Part shown: positions 24,234 to 37,817 of the stretch, in pieces
How positions within the stretch are numbered: position 1 is the stretch's first letter
Layout: each line of letters opens with the position of its first letter
Assembly: GCF_002874535.1 (NCBI RefSeq)
Contig: NZ_CP025025.1
Coordinates: 3,839,353 to 3,903,352, forward strand
Direction: 5' to 3'
DNA from: Mesobacillus jeotgali
GTDB taxonomy: Bacteria; Bacillota; Bacilli; Bacillales; Cytobacillaceae
DNA: 64,000 nucleotides
The notes under the pieces: generated by a model
Seen by the model: only the letters and a program-made list of their open reading frames with translations
Database searches by the model: none
Told to the model about the DNA's origin: nothing
Made by a program: the position numbers and the translations under genes

Positions 24234-25936
24234 TCCTTACACTTCTCCTTCTCGGATAGAAAACTATACAAGATGATTATCACCATGACTAACGTGGTCC
24301 CATACAAATAACGATAACTCTGAGCTGGAACAGCAACAAATATACTCATGATATTTAGCATGAAAGGTAATAGAACCAATAGAGATTTTACTCCAAACCT
24401 GAGATACGCAATATATCCAAAAAATAAAGCGATAAACATATGAAGTGCAGGTCTCCAAATGACCATTTTTACTATTCCTTCTGTTTTTGAAACCTCAAGA
24501 TAATCGGTCATCATGTTCCGAATATTTTCACTTACTGTTATTCGTTCAATTCCATATTTATTCTCATGAATATAAGTTACATAGGTTGATTGTTGTCCAA
24601 GACCTTCTGGCTCATTTATTTGCCATACAATAGATGTTTGCTTTAAAAAGGAGTCTATAGCTAGGGTTGGATTTTGCAGGCAAACATTCCACCAAACCTT
24701 TAAATATTCATTGAATCGATTGGGGAATATCGCTTCACGATTGTATTCATCGGAAAACTTTATAGGATCAGATGTATATGGGTGGTAATACTCCTTCCAC
24801 ATAGCTAAAGGAAAGATTTCATTTAAGTAATTCTTTTGACCCTCTGTCATTTTTCCATCATGAACAATGACGTTAGCTAGCTGTTGAGATGGAATACTCA
24901 ACAGCTCATTAGGATCAGAATCCCTTACCTTCAACGCTTCAAAAATCGGCCCAGTGTATATAGTATGAACAATAATAATACTAAGTGTAATAGGTAATAA
25001 TTGTTTCCACTGTCTCCAATAAGCCAGAAATAAAAACATAGAAAACACTAGAAACACCGGGAATCCGTTATGTCTGAAGAAAATCAAGCCTAATGACGAA
25101 AAAATAAAAACACTAATATTACCACTTTTACTGAACCATTTTCCTTTCGATATGACCATCTCAATAATATTCATAGTAAATAACAAAAGGAACAAGTTAT
25201 AAAGAATATCCTTCCAAACTGTAACTGAATAGATACCGTTCATAGGTAGCAGGGCTAAAACTATAGCTACTATATATAAGATTTTCCAAGGAACCCCTCG
25301 TAACTCAAAACGGTATAGACAATAGCCAAAGACCATCCCCATTAACAGTATTTGAAATCCAGCCACTATAGCAGGTGAATCAATAATTTGTATTAACGTT
25401 TCAATAAAGAGAGTATACATGAGGGGATGCCAGTTATTATAAGGCGCCCCATGCGCTTGCCCCCATTGTGCAAAAGAGTCAGGTGTTAAAACCCCAGGAA
25501 AAAACGCAATTAAATAGAGCGGAGCAAATAAAATAGTTGGCAATCCATAGATTAGAATTCTGGATCTACTGATTGCCAGCTCCTTACTTTCGACTTTATA
25601 CCTTAAAACAATGGTTAAAAAGGCCAATAATATGAAGTTTACATAAATAAAGCCAAATAGAAAGACAAGGAGATATAGAATAAAATGATTATCTTGTAGA
25701 AGTAATTGTTCTCCTTTTGTGCTAACTAATAGAAAAATGGAAAATAGGGATATTACAATATAATTTTCTATCGTATACGAAGATAGATTTTTGTTTACAA
25801 AATGAATAGCTATAGCACCGACTAAAAAAATGAACACGTAGAGTATCCATTCCTTAACGTCAAAAAAATAACCTAAACCTAAGCTAGCTAAAGTAGAAAG
25901 AAAAATAGTAACTAGAAACCTTGTTTGATTACTCAT
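24227..25936 (-). CDS. Large multi-spanning membrane protein, DUF6020-like, candidate GT-C glycosyltransferase
   Basis: 569 residues. About eleven helices fill residues 5-335 and 505-565, with a long polar segment at about 340-500 (SIPSQQLANVIVHDGKM through IHENKYGIERITVS) expected outside the membrane. A first-loop signature FFPGVLTPDSFAQWGQAHGA and NNWHPLMYTLFIE resembles the acidic and His-containing loop of GT-C type enzymes; by memory it matches DUF6020. ATG at 25936 overlaps the GT2 stop by 8 bases; the preceding GTG codon is less likely. It would take sugar from the flipped lipid carrier and attach it to a wall polymer or protein. Acceptor unknown. Confidence 0.7.
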   Translation of the reverse strand: MSNQTRFLVTIFLSTLASLGLGYFFDVKEWILYVFIFLVGAIAIHFVNKNLSSYTIENYIVISLFSIFLLVSTKGEQLLLQDNHFILYLLVFLFGFIYVNFILLAFLTIVLRYKVESKELAISRSRILIYGLPTILFAPLYLIAFFPGVLTPDSFAQWGQAHGAPYNNWHPLMYTLFIETLIQIIDSPAIVAGFQILLMGMVFGYCLYRFELRGVPWKILYIVAIVLALLPMNGIYSVTVWKDILYNLFLLLFTMNIIEMVISKGKWFSKSGNISVFIFSSLGLIFFRHNGFPVFLVFSMFLFLAYWRQWKQLLPITLSIIIVHTIYTGPIFEALKVRDSDPNELLSIPSQQLANVIVHDGKMTEGQKNYLNEIFPLAMWKEYYHPYTSDPIKFSDEYNREAIFPNRFNEYLKVWWNVCLQNPTLAIDSFLKQTSIVWQINEPEGLGQQSTYVTYIHENKYGIERITVSENIRNMMTDYLEVSKTEGIVKMVIWRPALHMFIALFFGYIAYLRFGVKSLLVLLPFMLNIMSIFVAVPAQSYRYLYGTTLVMVIIILYSFLSEKEKCKEC

Positions 25937-26870
25937 CACTATTCTTCACCAATTTACTATACATTTTATTTAATTCTAACTCATATTGCTTTTTGTTTAC
26001 TGAAGCAACTGTATCTAGTATTAATCCACAACTAAAAGAAAGCATAGATAAAATAACTAAGCCAACTGCTAAAATAGCCGAAGGAACCTTTGTTATATAA
26101 TGAGTTTTCAAGAACTCATAAATAACTGGCATTCCCACAAGCAACCCAAAAAGCAAAAAAATTAATGCCCAAATTAAAAAAAATAGAAATGGCTTGTAAT
26201 CTTTAAATAAAATAAAGATCATTTTCAAAACTTTATATCCATCTGAAAATGTATTTAGCTTTGATTCACTGCCTTCTGGTCGGTCCCTATAATCAATTGG
26301 AATCTCTTTAATTTTAAATCGTTTATCTAGTGCATGTATACTCATTTCAGTTTCTATCTCAAAGCCAGGACTTAAAACTGGCATGGACTTAACAAACAAG
26401 CGGTCGAATCCGCGGTATCCAGTCATAATATCAGATAATTTACTGCCATATAATTTATTTATTAATCCTTTTACAAGGTTATTTCCTAAACCATGGAAGT
26501 TACGTTTATTTTCTTTATAATAGGTTTGGTTTGATAGCCTGTCACCGATGACCATATTCGCCTCTCCTGATTGAAGAGGTTTTAATATCTCATGAATAAA
26601 TTCGGCAGGATAGGTATCGTCTCCATCCACCATAATATAATAATCCGCATCAATTTCTCTGAACATGGATCTCACAACATTCCCTTTACCTTGTAGTGGT
26701 TCCTTTCTTACAATAGCACCATGTTCGGTAGCAACTTCAAATGTACGATCTGTTGAATTGTTATCATAAACATATATATCAGCATGAGGTAACTCTTTTC
26801 GGAAATCATCAATGACTTTACCAATTGTTTTTTCTTCATTGTAACAAGGTAATAAAACTGCTACTTTCAT
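25929..26870 (-). CDS. Family 2 glycosyltransferase, polyprenyl-phosphate (GtrB/CsbB/DPM1-like)
   Basis: 313 residues. The GT-A domain begins VAVLLPCYNEEKTIGKVI, has YDNNSTDRTFEVA, the metal-binding VDGDDTYPAEF (DxD), and MTGYRGFDRLF followed by GFEIETEMSIHAL, the order seen in dolichyl-phosphate mannose synthase relatives. Two C-terminal helices (FLFFLIWALIFLLFGLLVGM and AILAVGLVILSMLSFSCGLI) anchor it. It should load a nucleotide sugar on undecaprenyl phosphate at the inner face. First gene of the island operon; AGGTGG precedes ATG. Codons are strongly A/T-ending compared with neighbours, suggesting transfer. Confidence 0.85.
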   Translation of the reverse strand: MKVAVLLPCYNEEKTIGKVIDDFRKELPHADIYVYDNNSTDRTFEVATEHGAIVRKEPLQGKGNVVRSMFREIDADYYIMVDGDDTYPAEFIHEILKPLQSGEANMVIGDRLSNQTYYKENKRNFHGLGNNLVKGLINKLYGSKLSDIMTGYRGFDRLFVKSMPVLSPGFEIETEMSIHALDKRFKIKEIPIDYRDRPEGSESKLNTFSDGYKVLKMIFILFKDYKPFLFFLIWALIFLLFGLLVGMPVIYEFLKTHYITKVPSAILAVGLVILSMLSFSCGLILDTVASVNKKQYELELNKMYSKLVKNSDE

Positions 26871-27283
26871 AAAACCACCTGTTGCCCTTCTTTAAAAATT
26901 CACCAAATCCTATTTTAGTATACATATTGTTTATAAAATGTAAACTTATTTTAGTGTAAGGAAAAAAGAGTAATCGTCGTGTCTAGAAGTCACTCTGCTT
27001 AGAGAAATCCGCTGTGGAGAACAACAAGGAGCTAAACTTTCTTTTTAAAATAAACCTGAATTCCCCTATGTTAACTTTTGTAAATTTATACTTAATATTA
27101 GTTTAACACGTAAAGCATTTCAGTCACAAAGGGAAGCATATTGTTGGGGATATTTCCTTTTTAATAAATTTTCGATATAAACATTTATTGTTAAACAAAT
27201 ATGTATCCCTAAAGGGTTCAGATTAAATCCAATACAAGCACTATATATTACTTATTAAATTTATTTAGCATAAAATTTCCTGA
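26871..27283. other. AT-rich gap with no recognised gene
   Basis: About 410 bases between the island and the ssrA terminator. Very AT-rich, no credible frame, no tRNA or integrase trace seen. It should contain the promoter of the glycosyltransferase operon, but several A/T-rich candidates are equally good. Confidence 0.5.
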
Positions 27284-27316
27284 AATAAAATAAAAGCATA
27301 AGCTAGCTTATGCTTT
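27284..27316 (-). terminator. Terminator of ssrA
   Basis: Read on minus, AAAGCATAAG / CTTATGCTTTT around CTAG is followed by ATTTTATTTC. The arm sequence is shared with the terminator at 23304-23343. Confidence 0.75.
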
Positions 27317-27353
27317 ACGTCACAAAAAAATAAAAATCCACCAACATATGTAT

Positions 27354-27712
27354 TGGTGGAGACGGTGGGAGTCGAACCCACGTCCAAAGATATTGGCACT
27401 TAAGCTTCTACGAGTGTAGTCGGCATATTGGCGATTCGCTGGTCCTTTTGCCTACCGACAGGCGGCCGGCCAGCTAGCCTGGTTGTTCTCTTCCTTCATC
27501 CTCAGGCGGTGGAATCCGGCGTAGCCCACTTAGAGTGAGTCCGCTACCCTACCACATGGGCGATGGAGGGGCGAACCGCTATGCAGTATTAAGCTGCGAA
27601 AGCGAAGTTGTTGTTTTCTTTGCCAGTTATAGGCGTTGACGTTTTTACGAGGCCGATCCCCTCGACTCGCCACTTAAGCTCAAACTACCCCTGTCGAATC
27701 CGTAACGTCCCC
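27354..27712 (-). ncRNA. ssrA: tmRNA (SsrA)
   Basis: The 5' end GGGGACGTTACGGATTCGAC is at 27712 downward and the 3' tRNA-like end GGTTCGACTCCCACCGTCTC plus encoded CCACCA ends at 27354, giving 359 nt. The tag frame is at 27624-27589 and reads GKENNNFAFAA followed by TAA, so with the charged Ala the degradation tag is AGKENNNFAFAA. It rescues stalled ribosomes together with SmpB, encoded 149 bases upstream. The gene lies at a classical integration hotspot, and an AT-rich island follows its 3' end. Confidence 0.97.
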
Positions 27713-27805
27713 ATATAAAAGGTTGCTGTATCCATGATACAGACGTTAGGAGAACTCGGTTAAGCCGAGCATTAAGTTATGTTGTCACTCGTGGTGACAG
27801 TTATT

Positions 27806-27833
27806 ATTATAACACACTGAGTACTTTTTTCAA
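27806..27833 (-). promoter_or_regulatory. Likely ssrA promoter
   Basis: Read on minus, TTGAAA (27833-27828) and TATAAT (27811-27806) with a 16-base spacer. It lies about 90 bases before the mature 5' end, consistent with a processed precursor; the leader contains two short hairpins. Confidence 0.55.
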
Positions 27834-27861
27834 CTGGTACACTCTTCCTCAGCTGACAAGC

Positions 27862-28329
27862 TTACATTTTCTGGCGTTCGCGGAATGCACGCTCGATATC
27901 ACGGCCTGCTTCCTTCTTTTTCAACGTTTCACGCTTGTCATAGTTCTTTTTACCCTTACCTAAGCCGATTAAAACCTTCGCATAACCGTTCTTCAGGTAA
28001 ATCTTCAATGGCACAAGCGCATAACCTGCTTCCTTCGTTTCACCAATCAACTGGTTAATCTGACGTTTGTGAAGCAATAGCTTCCTTGTGCGCAGCGGGT
28101 CATGGTTATAACGGTTTCCTTGTTCATATGGGCTTATGTGCAGGTTATATAAGAATAACTCACCATTATGGACTTTAGCATAGGAATCTTTTAGCTGGAC
28201 GCGTCCATTACGGATTGATTTGATCTCTGTTCCCTGAAGGACCACTCCTGCTTCATAAGTTTCTTCAATGAAATAGTCGTGATTAGCTTTTTTATTTTGA
28301 GCGACGACCTTTCCCTCACCTTTTGGCAT
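27862..28329 (-). CDS. smpB: SsrA-binding protein SmpB
   Basis: 155 residues, normal length. The OB-fold core shows [40 protein letters not shown] and [20 protein letters not shown]; the basic C-terminal tail ([19 protein letters not shown]) enters the decoding centre. It binds tmRNA and delivers it to stalled ribosomes. GAAGGGGG precedes the ATG. It sits between rnr and ssrA, the usual Bacillus order. Confidence 0.96.
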   Translation of the reverse strand: MPKGEGKVVAQNKKANHDYFIEETYEAGVVLQGTEIKSIRNGRVQLKDSYAKVHNGELFLYNLHISPYEQGNRYNHDPLRTRKLLLHKRQINQLIGETKEAGYALVPLKIYLKNGYAKVLIGLGKGKKNYDKRETLKKKEAGRDIERAFRERQKM

Positions 28330-28436
28330 AAAAACTTCCCCCTTCTATTTCTCTCATTTTAGCAAATGTCCCCTGCTCCCACAATTAAAAGCGTAAGGGC
28401 CTAGGGCTGAATACTGCTGCCGGCACTATAGGACAA

Positions 28437-28466
28437 CAGAGAGCCCCTGGTCAGGAGCTCTCATAG
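28437..28466 (-). terminator. Weak terminator after rnr
   Basis: GAGAGCTCCTG / CAGGGGCTCTC on minus, followed by TGTTGT, so the T tract is poor and read-through to smpB is possible. Confidence 0.45.
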
Positions 28467-28472
28467 AGTTGC

Positions 28473-30857
28473 CTATTTTCTCTTTTTTGATTTGCGTTTT
28501 GCGGCCGGGGCGTTCTCAAAGAACTTTTTCTTCTTGCTCTTTGGCTTTGAACCAGAGCCTGAACCGGAGCCGTTTCGGCCTCCTCCTGATCCTCTTCCAC
28601 CGCCAGAACCTCTGCCGCCTCGCTTGCCTTCTTCTTCTTTACCGTGGCGCGGCTTTTTTTCGCTGCTGCCGGTCTTGAAGATCTTTGGCTGGGCCGGACG
28701 CTCACGTCTTGGCGTGCCCTTCATGCCGACGATTTCAAAATCAATGGAGCGCTCATCTTTGTTCACCTTGATGACTCGGACAGTAATTTCATCCCCGATT
28801 CGGAAGACATTGCCTGTTCGCTCGCCAATCATCGCCAGATGGCGTTCATCATAGCGGTAATAATCATCTGTCATGTAGCTTACATGTACCAGGCCTTCGA
28901 TTGTGTTAGGAAGCTCGACGAACATCCCAAAGTTCGTAACGGAACTGATGATGCCATCGTATTCCGTCCCGACCTTGTCTTCCATGTATTCCGCTTTCTT
29001 CAGCTCATCTGTTTCACGTTCGGCTTCGACTGCGCGGCGTTCCATGTTAGATGAATGCTCGGCAATATCAGGCAGCATCGCATTCCATTTTTCCTTCGTC
29101 GCCTGGTCGAGCTTGCCCTCAATCAGGTAGGTCCTGATCAAGCGGTGGACAATCAAGTCAGGATAACGGCGGATTGGTGATGTAAAGTGTGTATAGAACT
29201 CTGTCGAAAGACCAAAGTGTCCGAGGCTTTCAGGATAGTATTTCGCCTGCTGCATCGAACGGAGCATGACAGTTGAAACGACCATTTCTTCTGGCTTGCC
29301 CTGGACTTCCTCGATGATTTCCTGCAGGGCTCTTGGATGAACTCCATTTGCGGATCCTCTGACAAGGTATCCGAAGTTTGTAATGAAATCAAAGAATTTT
29401 CTCAGCTTATCCTCTTTTGGGTCTTCATGGATACGATAGATGAATGGCACATCGAGCCAGTGGAAATGCTCGGCGACCGTTTCGTTCGCTGCCAGCATGA
29501 ATTCCTCAATCAGCTTTTCAGCGACGGAGCGCTCACGCAGAACGACATCCGTTGGGTGGCCTTCTTCATCAACCAATACCTTTGATTCTTTAAAATCAAA
29601 ATCGATTGCGCCTCTTTCCATCCTTTTTTTACGAAGGATAGCGGCTAGCTCTTCCATCATCTCGAACATTGGTACAAGAGATTCGTAACGTGAGCGCGTT
29701 TCTTCGTCTTGATCAACAAGAATCCTGTTCACATCGAAATACGTCATCCGCTCAGTCGTCTTGATGACACTCTGGTAGATTTCATGGTCTACTACTTGCC
29801 CATCTGGAGTGATCTCCATATTACATGACAGCGTCAGGCGGTCGACCTTCGGATTCAACGAGCATATTCCGTTTGATAAGCGGTGCGGAATCATCGGGAT
29901 TACCCGGTCAACCAAATAAACACTCGTCGCACGGTCTTCTGCTTCACGGTCAATCGGGGAATCCTCAGTTACATAGTACGTAACATCGGCGATATGGACG
30001 CCTAGTTTATAGTTGCCGTTTTCAAGTCTTGTAACCTGGACTGCATCATCGAGGTCCTTTGCATCGGCGCCATCAATCGTGACGATGACTTCATCACGCA
30101 GGTCGCGGCGGTTCGCAATCTCACTCTCGTTGATCTGATCAGGCGCTTCATTCGCTTGCTTGAGAACTTCATCCGGGAACTCCATAGGCAGTCCGTGCTT
30201 ATGGATGACCGACAGGATATCAACGCCAGGGTCATTTTTATGACCGAGGATCGCAGTAACCTCTCCCTCGGCGCTCTTGCGGCCTTCAGGGTAACTCGTC
30301 AGTTTTACGACGACCTTATGCCCTTCGACAGCACCCATGCCAGCCTCTTTCGGAATGAAGATGTCACTTGTGAACTTTTTATCATCCGGAATCACAAAAC
30401 CGAAATGCTTGCTTTCGGTGTATGTACCGACGATTTGCGAAACACCTCTTTCGAGAATGCGCACAACTGTCCCTTCGCGGCGCTGTCCAGAACTGTCCGA
30501 TGAGACTCGCACAAGGACTGTGTCACCGTTCATCGCATTGCTCGTTTCATTCGGCGGGATGAAGATGTCATCCATGCCTTGTTCTTCAGTGATTACAAAC
30601 GCAAACCCCTTGGCATGGGCACTGTAGCGCCCGCGTACGAGGTTCATTTTTTCAGGCAGACCATATCGGTCACTTCTAGTCCTGACGACCAGCCCCTTTT
30701 CCTCCATAACAACTAGCGCTTTAACAAAATCCTTGAATGTCGAGGAGTCCTCGATCCCAAAGGCACTTTCCAGTTCTTGAACCGTAAGAGGTTTGTAAGC
30801 TTCATCCTTCATATAATGCAATAGCCTGTCTATATGGCCTTTAATATTCTCATCCAT
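28473..30857 (-). CDS. rnr: Ribonuclease R
   Basis: 794 residues. Order: N-terminal winged helix (1-70), two cold-shock domains (about 75-220), RNB exonuclease domain (about 250-580) with the catalytic Asp cluster in [14 protein letters not shown], then S1 (about 630-715, [19 protein letters not shown]). The C terminus is a long Gly/Ser/Arg then Lys-rich tail (residues 720-794). A 3'-5' exoribonuclease that degrades structured RNA and, with SmpB-tmRNA, non-stop mRNAs; next to smpB and ssrA. AAAGGAGGG precedes the ATG. The tail is longer and more repetitive than I would expect and is built of tandem GGGRGS units. Confidence 0.95.
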   Translation of the reverse strand: MDENIKGHIDRLLHYMKDEAYKPLTVQELESAFGIEDSSTFKDFVKALVVMEEKGLVVRTRSDRYGLPEKMNLVRGRYSAHAKGFAFVITEEQGMDDIFIPPNETSNAMNGDTVLVRVSSDSSGQRREGTVVRILERGVSQIVGTYTESKHFGFVIPDDKKFTSDIFIPKEAGMGAVEGHKVVVKLTSYPEGRKSAEGEVTAILGHKNDPGVDILSVIHKHGLPMEFPDEVLKQANEAPDQINESEIANRRDLRDEVIVTIDGADAKDLDDAVQVTRLENGNYKLGVHIADVTYYVTEDSPIDREAEDRATSVYLVDRVIPMIPHRLSNGICSLNPKVDRLTLSCNMEITPDGQVVDHEIYQSVIKTTERMTYFDVNRILVDQDEETRSRYESLVPMFEMMEELAAILRKKRMERGAIDFDFKESKVLVDEEGHPTDVVLRERSVAEKLIEEFMLAANETVAEHFHWLDVPFIYRIHEDPKEDKLRKFFDFITNFGYLVRGSANGVHPRALQEIIEEVQGKPEEMVVSTVMLRSMQQAKYYPESLGHFGLSTEFYTHFTSPIRRYPDLIVHRLIRTYLIEGKLDQATKEKWNAMLPDIAEHSSNMERRAVEAERETDELKKAEYMEDKVGTEYDGIISSVTNFGMFVELPNTIEGLVHVSYMTDDYYRYDERHLAMIGERTGNVFRIGDEITVRVIKVNKDERSIDFEIVGMKGTPRRERPAQPKIFKTGSSEKKPRHGKEEEGKRGGRGSGGGRGSGGGRNGSGSGSGSKPKSKKKKFFENAPAAKRKSKKRK

Positions 30858-30942
30858 TAATAAATCCCTCCTTTATTGGGCTATTTTCGTAATCTTGTTG
30901 CACTTGGTGTAAAAAACAACACAATAAATTATTTATATGTTT

Positions 30943-31689
30943 TTATTCTTTCCAATTTAATGACTCGAGAAACTCGTAAACATCTTCGTGCAGCTGATCA
31001 CGTTCTTTATCAAGAGTGATGACATGGCCTGATTCCTCATACCACTTCAACTTTTTATGTTCAGACTCGATGTTGTCATGGATGATATTCGCACTATCAG
31101 GGTCAATGATGATGTCATGTCTCGCCTGGACAACAAACGTCGGGGTATAAATCAGGTCGATGCTGCCACGGACTTCCTTGATGAGTTCCTGGAGGTCTTT
31201 CAGAGTGGCCATCGATTTTTGTTCGAGTTCCTTTACTTCCGCCTCGATTTGCTCCTCAGGCTTTCCTTCCATCTTCTTATACTCTCGCGCATACTCAAGG
31301 ACACCGCGGTACATCAACTCTTCCGTCTTAAGATGCATCGGTGCGCACATTGGCACGATTCCCTTGAGAGGCTTGGTATATCCGAGTTTCAGCGAAAGGA
31401 TGCCTCCAAGCGACAAACCAGCTACCGCTATTTCCTCATACCCTTCGTTTTTGAGGAATTCGTAGCCATCTAGCGCATCCTGCCACCAATCCTCAGGACC
31501 AGTATGTATCAGTTCTTCAGGCGGGACACCATGTCCTTTAAAAACAGGCGCATGGCATGTGTATCCTTTTCCTTCTAAAAATCGGCCCATCATCCTGACG
31601 TCCGCAGAATTACCGGTAAATCCATGCAGCAGCAACACCGCTCTTTTTCCAGCTTTAAATGTAAAAGGTCTTGGCACTAACTTTCTCAT
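30943..31689 (-). CDS. est: Carboxylesterase (Est/YvaK type)
   Basis: 248 residues, matching the 247-residue thermostable Est30 type. Alpha/beta hydrolase: oxyanion HGFTG near residue 23, nucleophile in [14 protein letters not shown] (GLSLG) near 94, acid Asp in [13 protein letters not shown] near 192 and His in [13 protein letters not shown] near 222. ATG at 31689 is preceded by GAGGGAG; the frame to 31746 lacks a site. It hydrolyses short acyl esters. It lies between secG and rnr as in B. subtilis. Confidence 0.92.
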   Translation of the reverse strand: MRKLVPRPFTFKAGKRAVLLLHGFTGNSADVRMMGRFLEGKGYTCHAPVFKGHGVPPEELIHTGPEDWWQDALDGYEFLKNEGYEEIAVAGLSLGGILSLKLGYTKPLKGIVPMCAPMHLKTEELMYRGVLEYAREYKKMEGKPEEQIEAEVKELEQKSMATLKDLQELIKEVRGSIDLIYTPTFVVQARHDIIIDPDSANIIHDNIESEHKKLKWYEESGHVITLDKERDQLHEDVYEFLESLNWKE

Positions 31690-31822
31690 TTTCCTACTCC
31701 CTCTATCAAATATCTTACTTAGTTTTAACAAACATGCTTGTAACATTCAATTAAAAGCCTTTATATATGTAAATACCCATATTCACCAGAAATATGTGAG
31801 GATTTTGCTTATGTAAACACAA

Positions 31823-31850
31823 TAAAACCCGGCCTCTATTGAAGCCGGGT
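31823..31850 (-). terminator. Terminator after secG
   Basis: ACCCGGC / GCCGGGT on minus followed by TTTTATT. Confidence 0.7.
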
Positions 31851-31861
31851 CATTGTGTGTA

Positions 31862-32095
31862 TTATAGTTCAAAATAAGTAACGGCAATAGTCAAGACAAA
31901 GAATAAAACAGACAACACGATCGTAACACGGTGCAAGACTAGGTCAAGGCCTCTTGCCTTTTGCTTACCGAACAATTGCTCAGCGCCGCCGGAAATCGCA
32001 CCGGACAGACCAGCACTCTTGCCTGATTGAAGAAGAACAACTCCAATAAGAGCAATGCTGACGATCACTAAAAGAACAACTAACAATGTATGCAT
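31862..32095 (-). CDS. secG: Preprotein translocase subunit SecG
   Basis: 77 residues with two transmembrane helices ([20 protein letters not shown] and [20 protein letters not shown]) around a Gly-rich loop [20 protein letters not shown], the signature of SecG. It supports SecYEG protein export. GGGAGG precedes the ATG. Confidence 0.95.
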   Translation of the reverse strand: MHTLLVVLLVIVSIALIGVVLLQSGKSAGLSGAISGGAEQLFGKQKARGLDLVLHRVTIVLSVLFFVLTIAVTYFEL

Positions 32096-32242
32096 GACGT
32101 ACCTCCCGATAAAACTGCTAACAGTATTTTAAATTTATCACATTTTCAAGAATGAAACAATACTTGTCTGAATTGTTGAGGATTATTATATCACAATGCC
32201 TGATAGAACAAAGACACCTTCATGAATTCCATCCCCTGTTTG

Positions 32243-32620
32243 TCTATCGGACACTTTCTTCAGTTTCATGCTTCCGTTTGTCCGATAGGGACCTTCTATC
32301 GGACACTTTTTTCGGTTTCTCGCTTCCGTTTGTCCGATAAGGACCTTCTATCGGACACTTTTTTCGGTTTCTCGATTCCGTTTGTCCGATAGGGACCTTC
32401 TATCGGACACTTTCTTCGGTTTCTCGATTCCGTTTGTCCGATAGGGACCTTCTATCGGACACTTTTTTCGGTTTCTCGATTCCGTTTGTCCGATAGGGAC
32501 CTTCTATCGGACACTTTCTTCAGTTTCATGCTTCCGTTTGTCCGATAGGGACCTTCTATCGGACACTTTCTTCGGTTTCATGCTTCCGTTTGTCCGATAG
32601 GAACTCTCCTCGGACACTTT
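32243..32620. repeat. Intergenic array C: 52-bp units with inverted TATCGGACA / TGTCCGATA
   Basis: TATCGGACAC begins at 32245, 32297, 32349, 32401, 32453, 32505 and 32557, exactly 52 bases apart, with a decayed eighth copy near 32608. Between copies, TGTCCGATA (its reverse complement) recurs, separated from the next core by GGGACCTTC and from the previous one by a T-rich TTTTTTCGGTTTCTCGATTC. Every unit can thus fold into a hairpin in either register. It fills the gap between secG and eno. Units vary slightly (TTCAGTTTCATGC against TTCGGTTTCTCGA), showing shuffled variants. Confidence 0.92.
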
Positions 32621-32664
32621 TTCGTTTGCCTCCTCCTGTTTGGTCGATAGAAGTTCAAGAGGAT

Positions 32665-32702
32665 ATAAAAAACGCCGGCAGCATAGTCATGCTACCGGCG
32701 TC
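32665..32702 (-). terminator. Terminator of the glycolysis operon (after eno)
   Basis: GACGCCGGTAGCAT / ATGCTGCCGGCGTTTTTT on minus with a 4-base loop, a strong terminator. Confidence 0.85.
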
Positions 32703-32737
32703 CCTATTTTACGGAGAGTTGAATTGGCTCCGCAATA

Positions 32738-36368
<3,631 letters not shown>

Positions 36369-36427
36369 TTAACACAGCGTTGTATTGCTTATTAAAAAAG
36401 TCCCTCTGGATGTTGGGCTTAAAAGTG

Positions 36428-36473
36428 CGGCAGTACAGCATGTGTAAGGATCCGCACCCTTACACTGCTGCCG
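36428..36473 (-). other. Hairpin in the pgk-tpiA spacer
   Basis: CGGCAG and GTGTAAGG at 36428-36449 pair with CCTTACAC and CTGCCG at 36458-36473, with an asymmetric inner bulge and loop ATCCGCA. There is no real T tract after it on minus, so it may be an RNA processing or stability element rather than a terminator. Confidence 0.45.
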
Positions 36474-36503
36474 GTACCGCCGTGAAAATTTTTAAAAATA
36501 AAT

Positions 36504-37688
36504 TTACTTATCGTTCAATGCTACTACTCCAGGAAGCTGCTTGCCTTCCATGAATTCAAGGGAAGCACCGCCGCCAGTGGAGATATGGCTCATTTTTTCA
36601 GCCAGGCCGAATTTTTCTACAGCCGCTGCAGAGTCTCCTCCGCCGATTACCGAATATGTATCGCTAGCATCGGCTAAAGCTTGTGCAACAGCTTTTGTTC
36701 CTTGTGCGAACTTGTCGATTTCAAATACGCCCATCGGTCCATTCCAGATGACCAATTTAGACTTTTGAATCACATCGCGGTAAGTTTCAGCTGTCTTAGG
36801 CCCGATATCAAGAGCTTCCCAGTCTGCAGGAATTTCTTCAATCGCAACGACCTTTGAATTTGCATCAGCAGAAAAATCATCAGCAACGATTGCGTCTACA
36901 GGCATGTAGAAGTTTACACCCTTCGCCTTTGCTTTTTCCATGAAGCTCTTAGCCAATTCAATTTTATCTTCTTCTAAAAGAGATTTTCCGATTTCGTGGC
37001 CCTGTGCTTTTACGAATGTATAAGCAAGTCCGCCACCGATGATCAGGTTATCTACTTTTTCTAATAGGTTGTCGATTACGCCGATTTTGTCTTTAACCTT
37101 CGCGCCGCCGATGATGGCTGTGAACGGGCGCTCTGGATTTGACAAAGCCTTTCCTAGAACATCAAGTTCTTTTTCCATCAAAAAGCCTGATACGGCAGGA
37201 AGGTGCTTAGCGATCCCTTCGGTTGAAGCATGAGCGCGGTGTGCTGCACCAAATGCATCGTTAACATATACATCTGCAAGCTCGGCAAATGCCTTAGCTA
37301 GTTCAGGATCGTTTTTCTCTTCGCCAGGATAGAAGCGGACATTCTCAAGAAGCAGGACATCGCCTTCGTTCATGCTGTCGATTTCGGACTTTACAGACTC
37401 ACCATAAGCTTCGTCTGTTTTCTTTACATCCTTGCCAAGCAGCTCAGACAAACGCTTTGCTACTGGAGTCAAACGCAATTCTTCAACAGCCTGCCCTTTT
37501 GGACGGCCAAGGTGGCTAGCAAGAAGGACTTTAGCTCCCTGTTCAACCAGGTACTGGATTGTTGGAAGTGCTGCACGGATTCTTGTTTCATCCGTTACCT
37601 GTCCATCCTTCATCGGAACGTTGAAATCAACGCGGCAAAAAACTCGTTTTCCTTTTACATCCACATCTTTTACTGTCTTTTTGTTCAA
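36504..37688 (-). CDS. pgk: Phosphoglycerate kinase, TTG start
   Basis: 394 residues. [48 protein letters not shown] and the nucleotide site [14 protein letters not shown] are all present. Start codon is TTG at 37688 with AAAGGAGG 10 bases upstream, matching the usual N terminus [13 protein letters not shown]. Transfers phosphate from 1,3-bisphosphoglycerate to ADP. A hairpin in the gapA-pgk gap may lower its expression relative to gapA. Confidence 0.97.
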   Translation of the reverse strand: MNKKTVKDVDVKGKRVFCRVDFNVPMKDGQVTDETRIRAALPTIQYLVEQGAKVLLASHLGRPKGQAVEELRLTPVAKRLSELLGKDVKKTDEAYGESVKSEIDSMNEGDVLLLENVRFYPGEEKNDPELAKAFAELADVYVNDAFGAAHRAHASTEGIAKHLPAVSGFLMEKELDVLGKALSNPERPFTAIIGGAKVKDKIGVIDNLLEKVDNLIIGGGLAYTFVKAQGHEIGKSLLEEDKIELAKSFMEKAKAKGVNFYMPVDAIVADDFSADANSKVVAIEEIPADWEALDIGPKTAETYRDVIQKSKLVIWNGPMGVFEIDKFAQGTKAVAQALADASDTYSVIGGGDSAAAVEKFGLAEKMSHISTGGGASLEFMEGKQLPGVVALNDK

Positions 37689-37732
37689 GGCTAGAGACCT
37701 CCTTTAGAATAGCGCCAATGCGCGATTAAGCA

Positions 37733-37770
37733 GAAAAAGAGGAGAGGGAATTTACCCCGCTCCCCTTTTC
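37733..37770 (-). terminator. Terminator-like hairpin between gapA and pgk
   Basis: Read on minus, AAAAGGGGAG..GGGG pairs with TTCCC..CTCC and is followed by TCTTTTTC. Likely a partial terminator setting gapA above the downstream glycolytic genes. Confidence 0.5.
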
Positions 37771-37817
37771 ATCCCACTACATTATAGTCAATATTGGATG
37801 GTTTATCCAATCTTATC

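Noticed and set aside
27317-27360. Attachment-site duplication of the tmRNA 3' end
   Set aside because: I found no second copy of the tmRNA T-arm end in 20-27 kb and no integrase gene; only a 7-base inverted TCCACCA is present.
32243-32620. CRISPR array
   Set aside because: The 52-bp units are repeated in full, without unique spacers, and there are no cas genes in the window.
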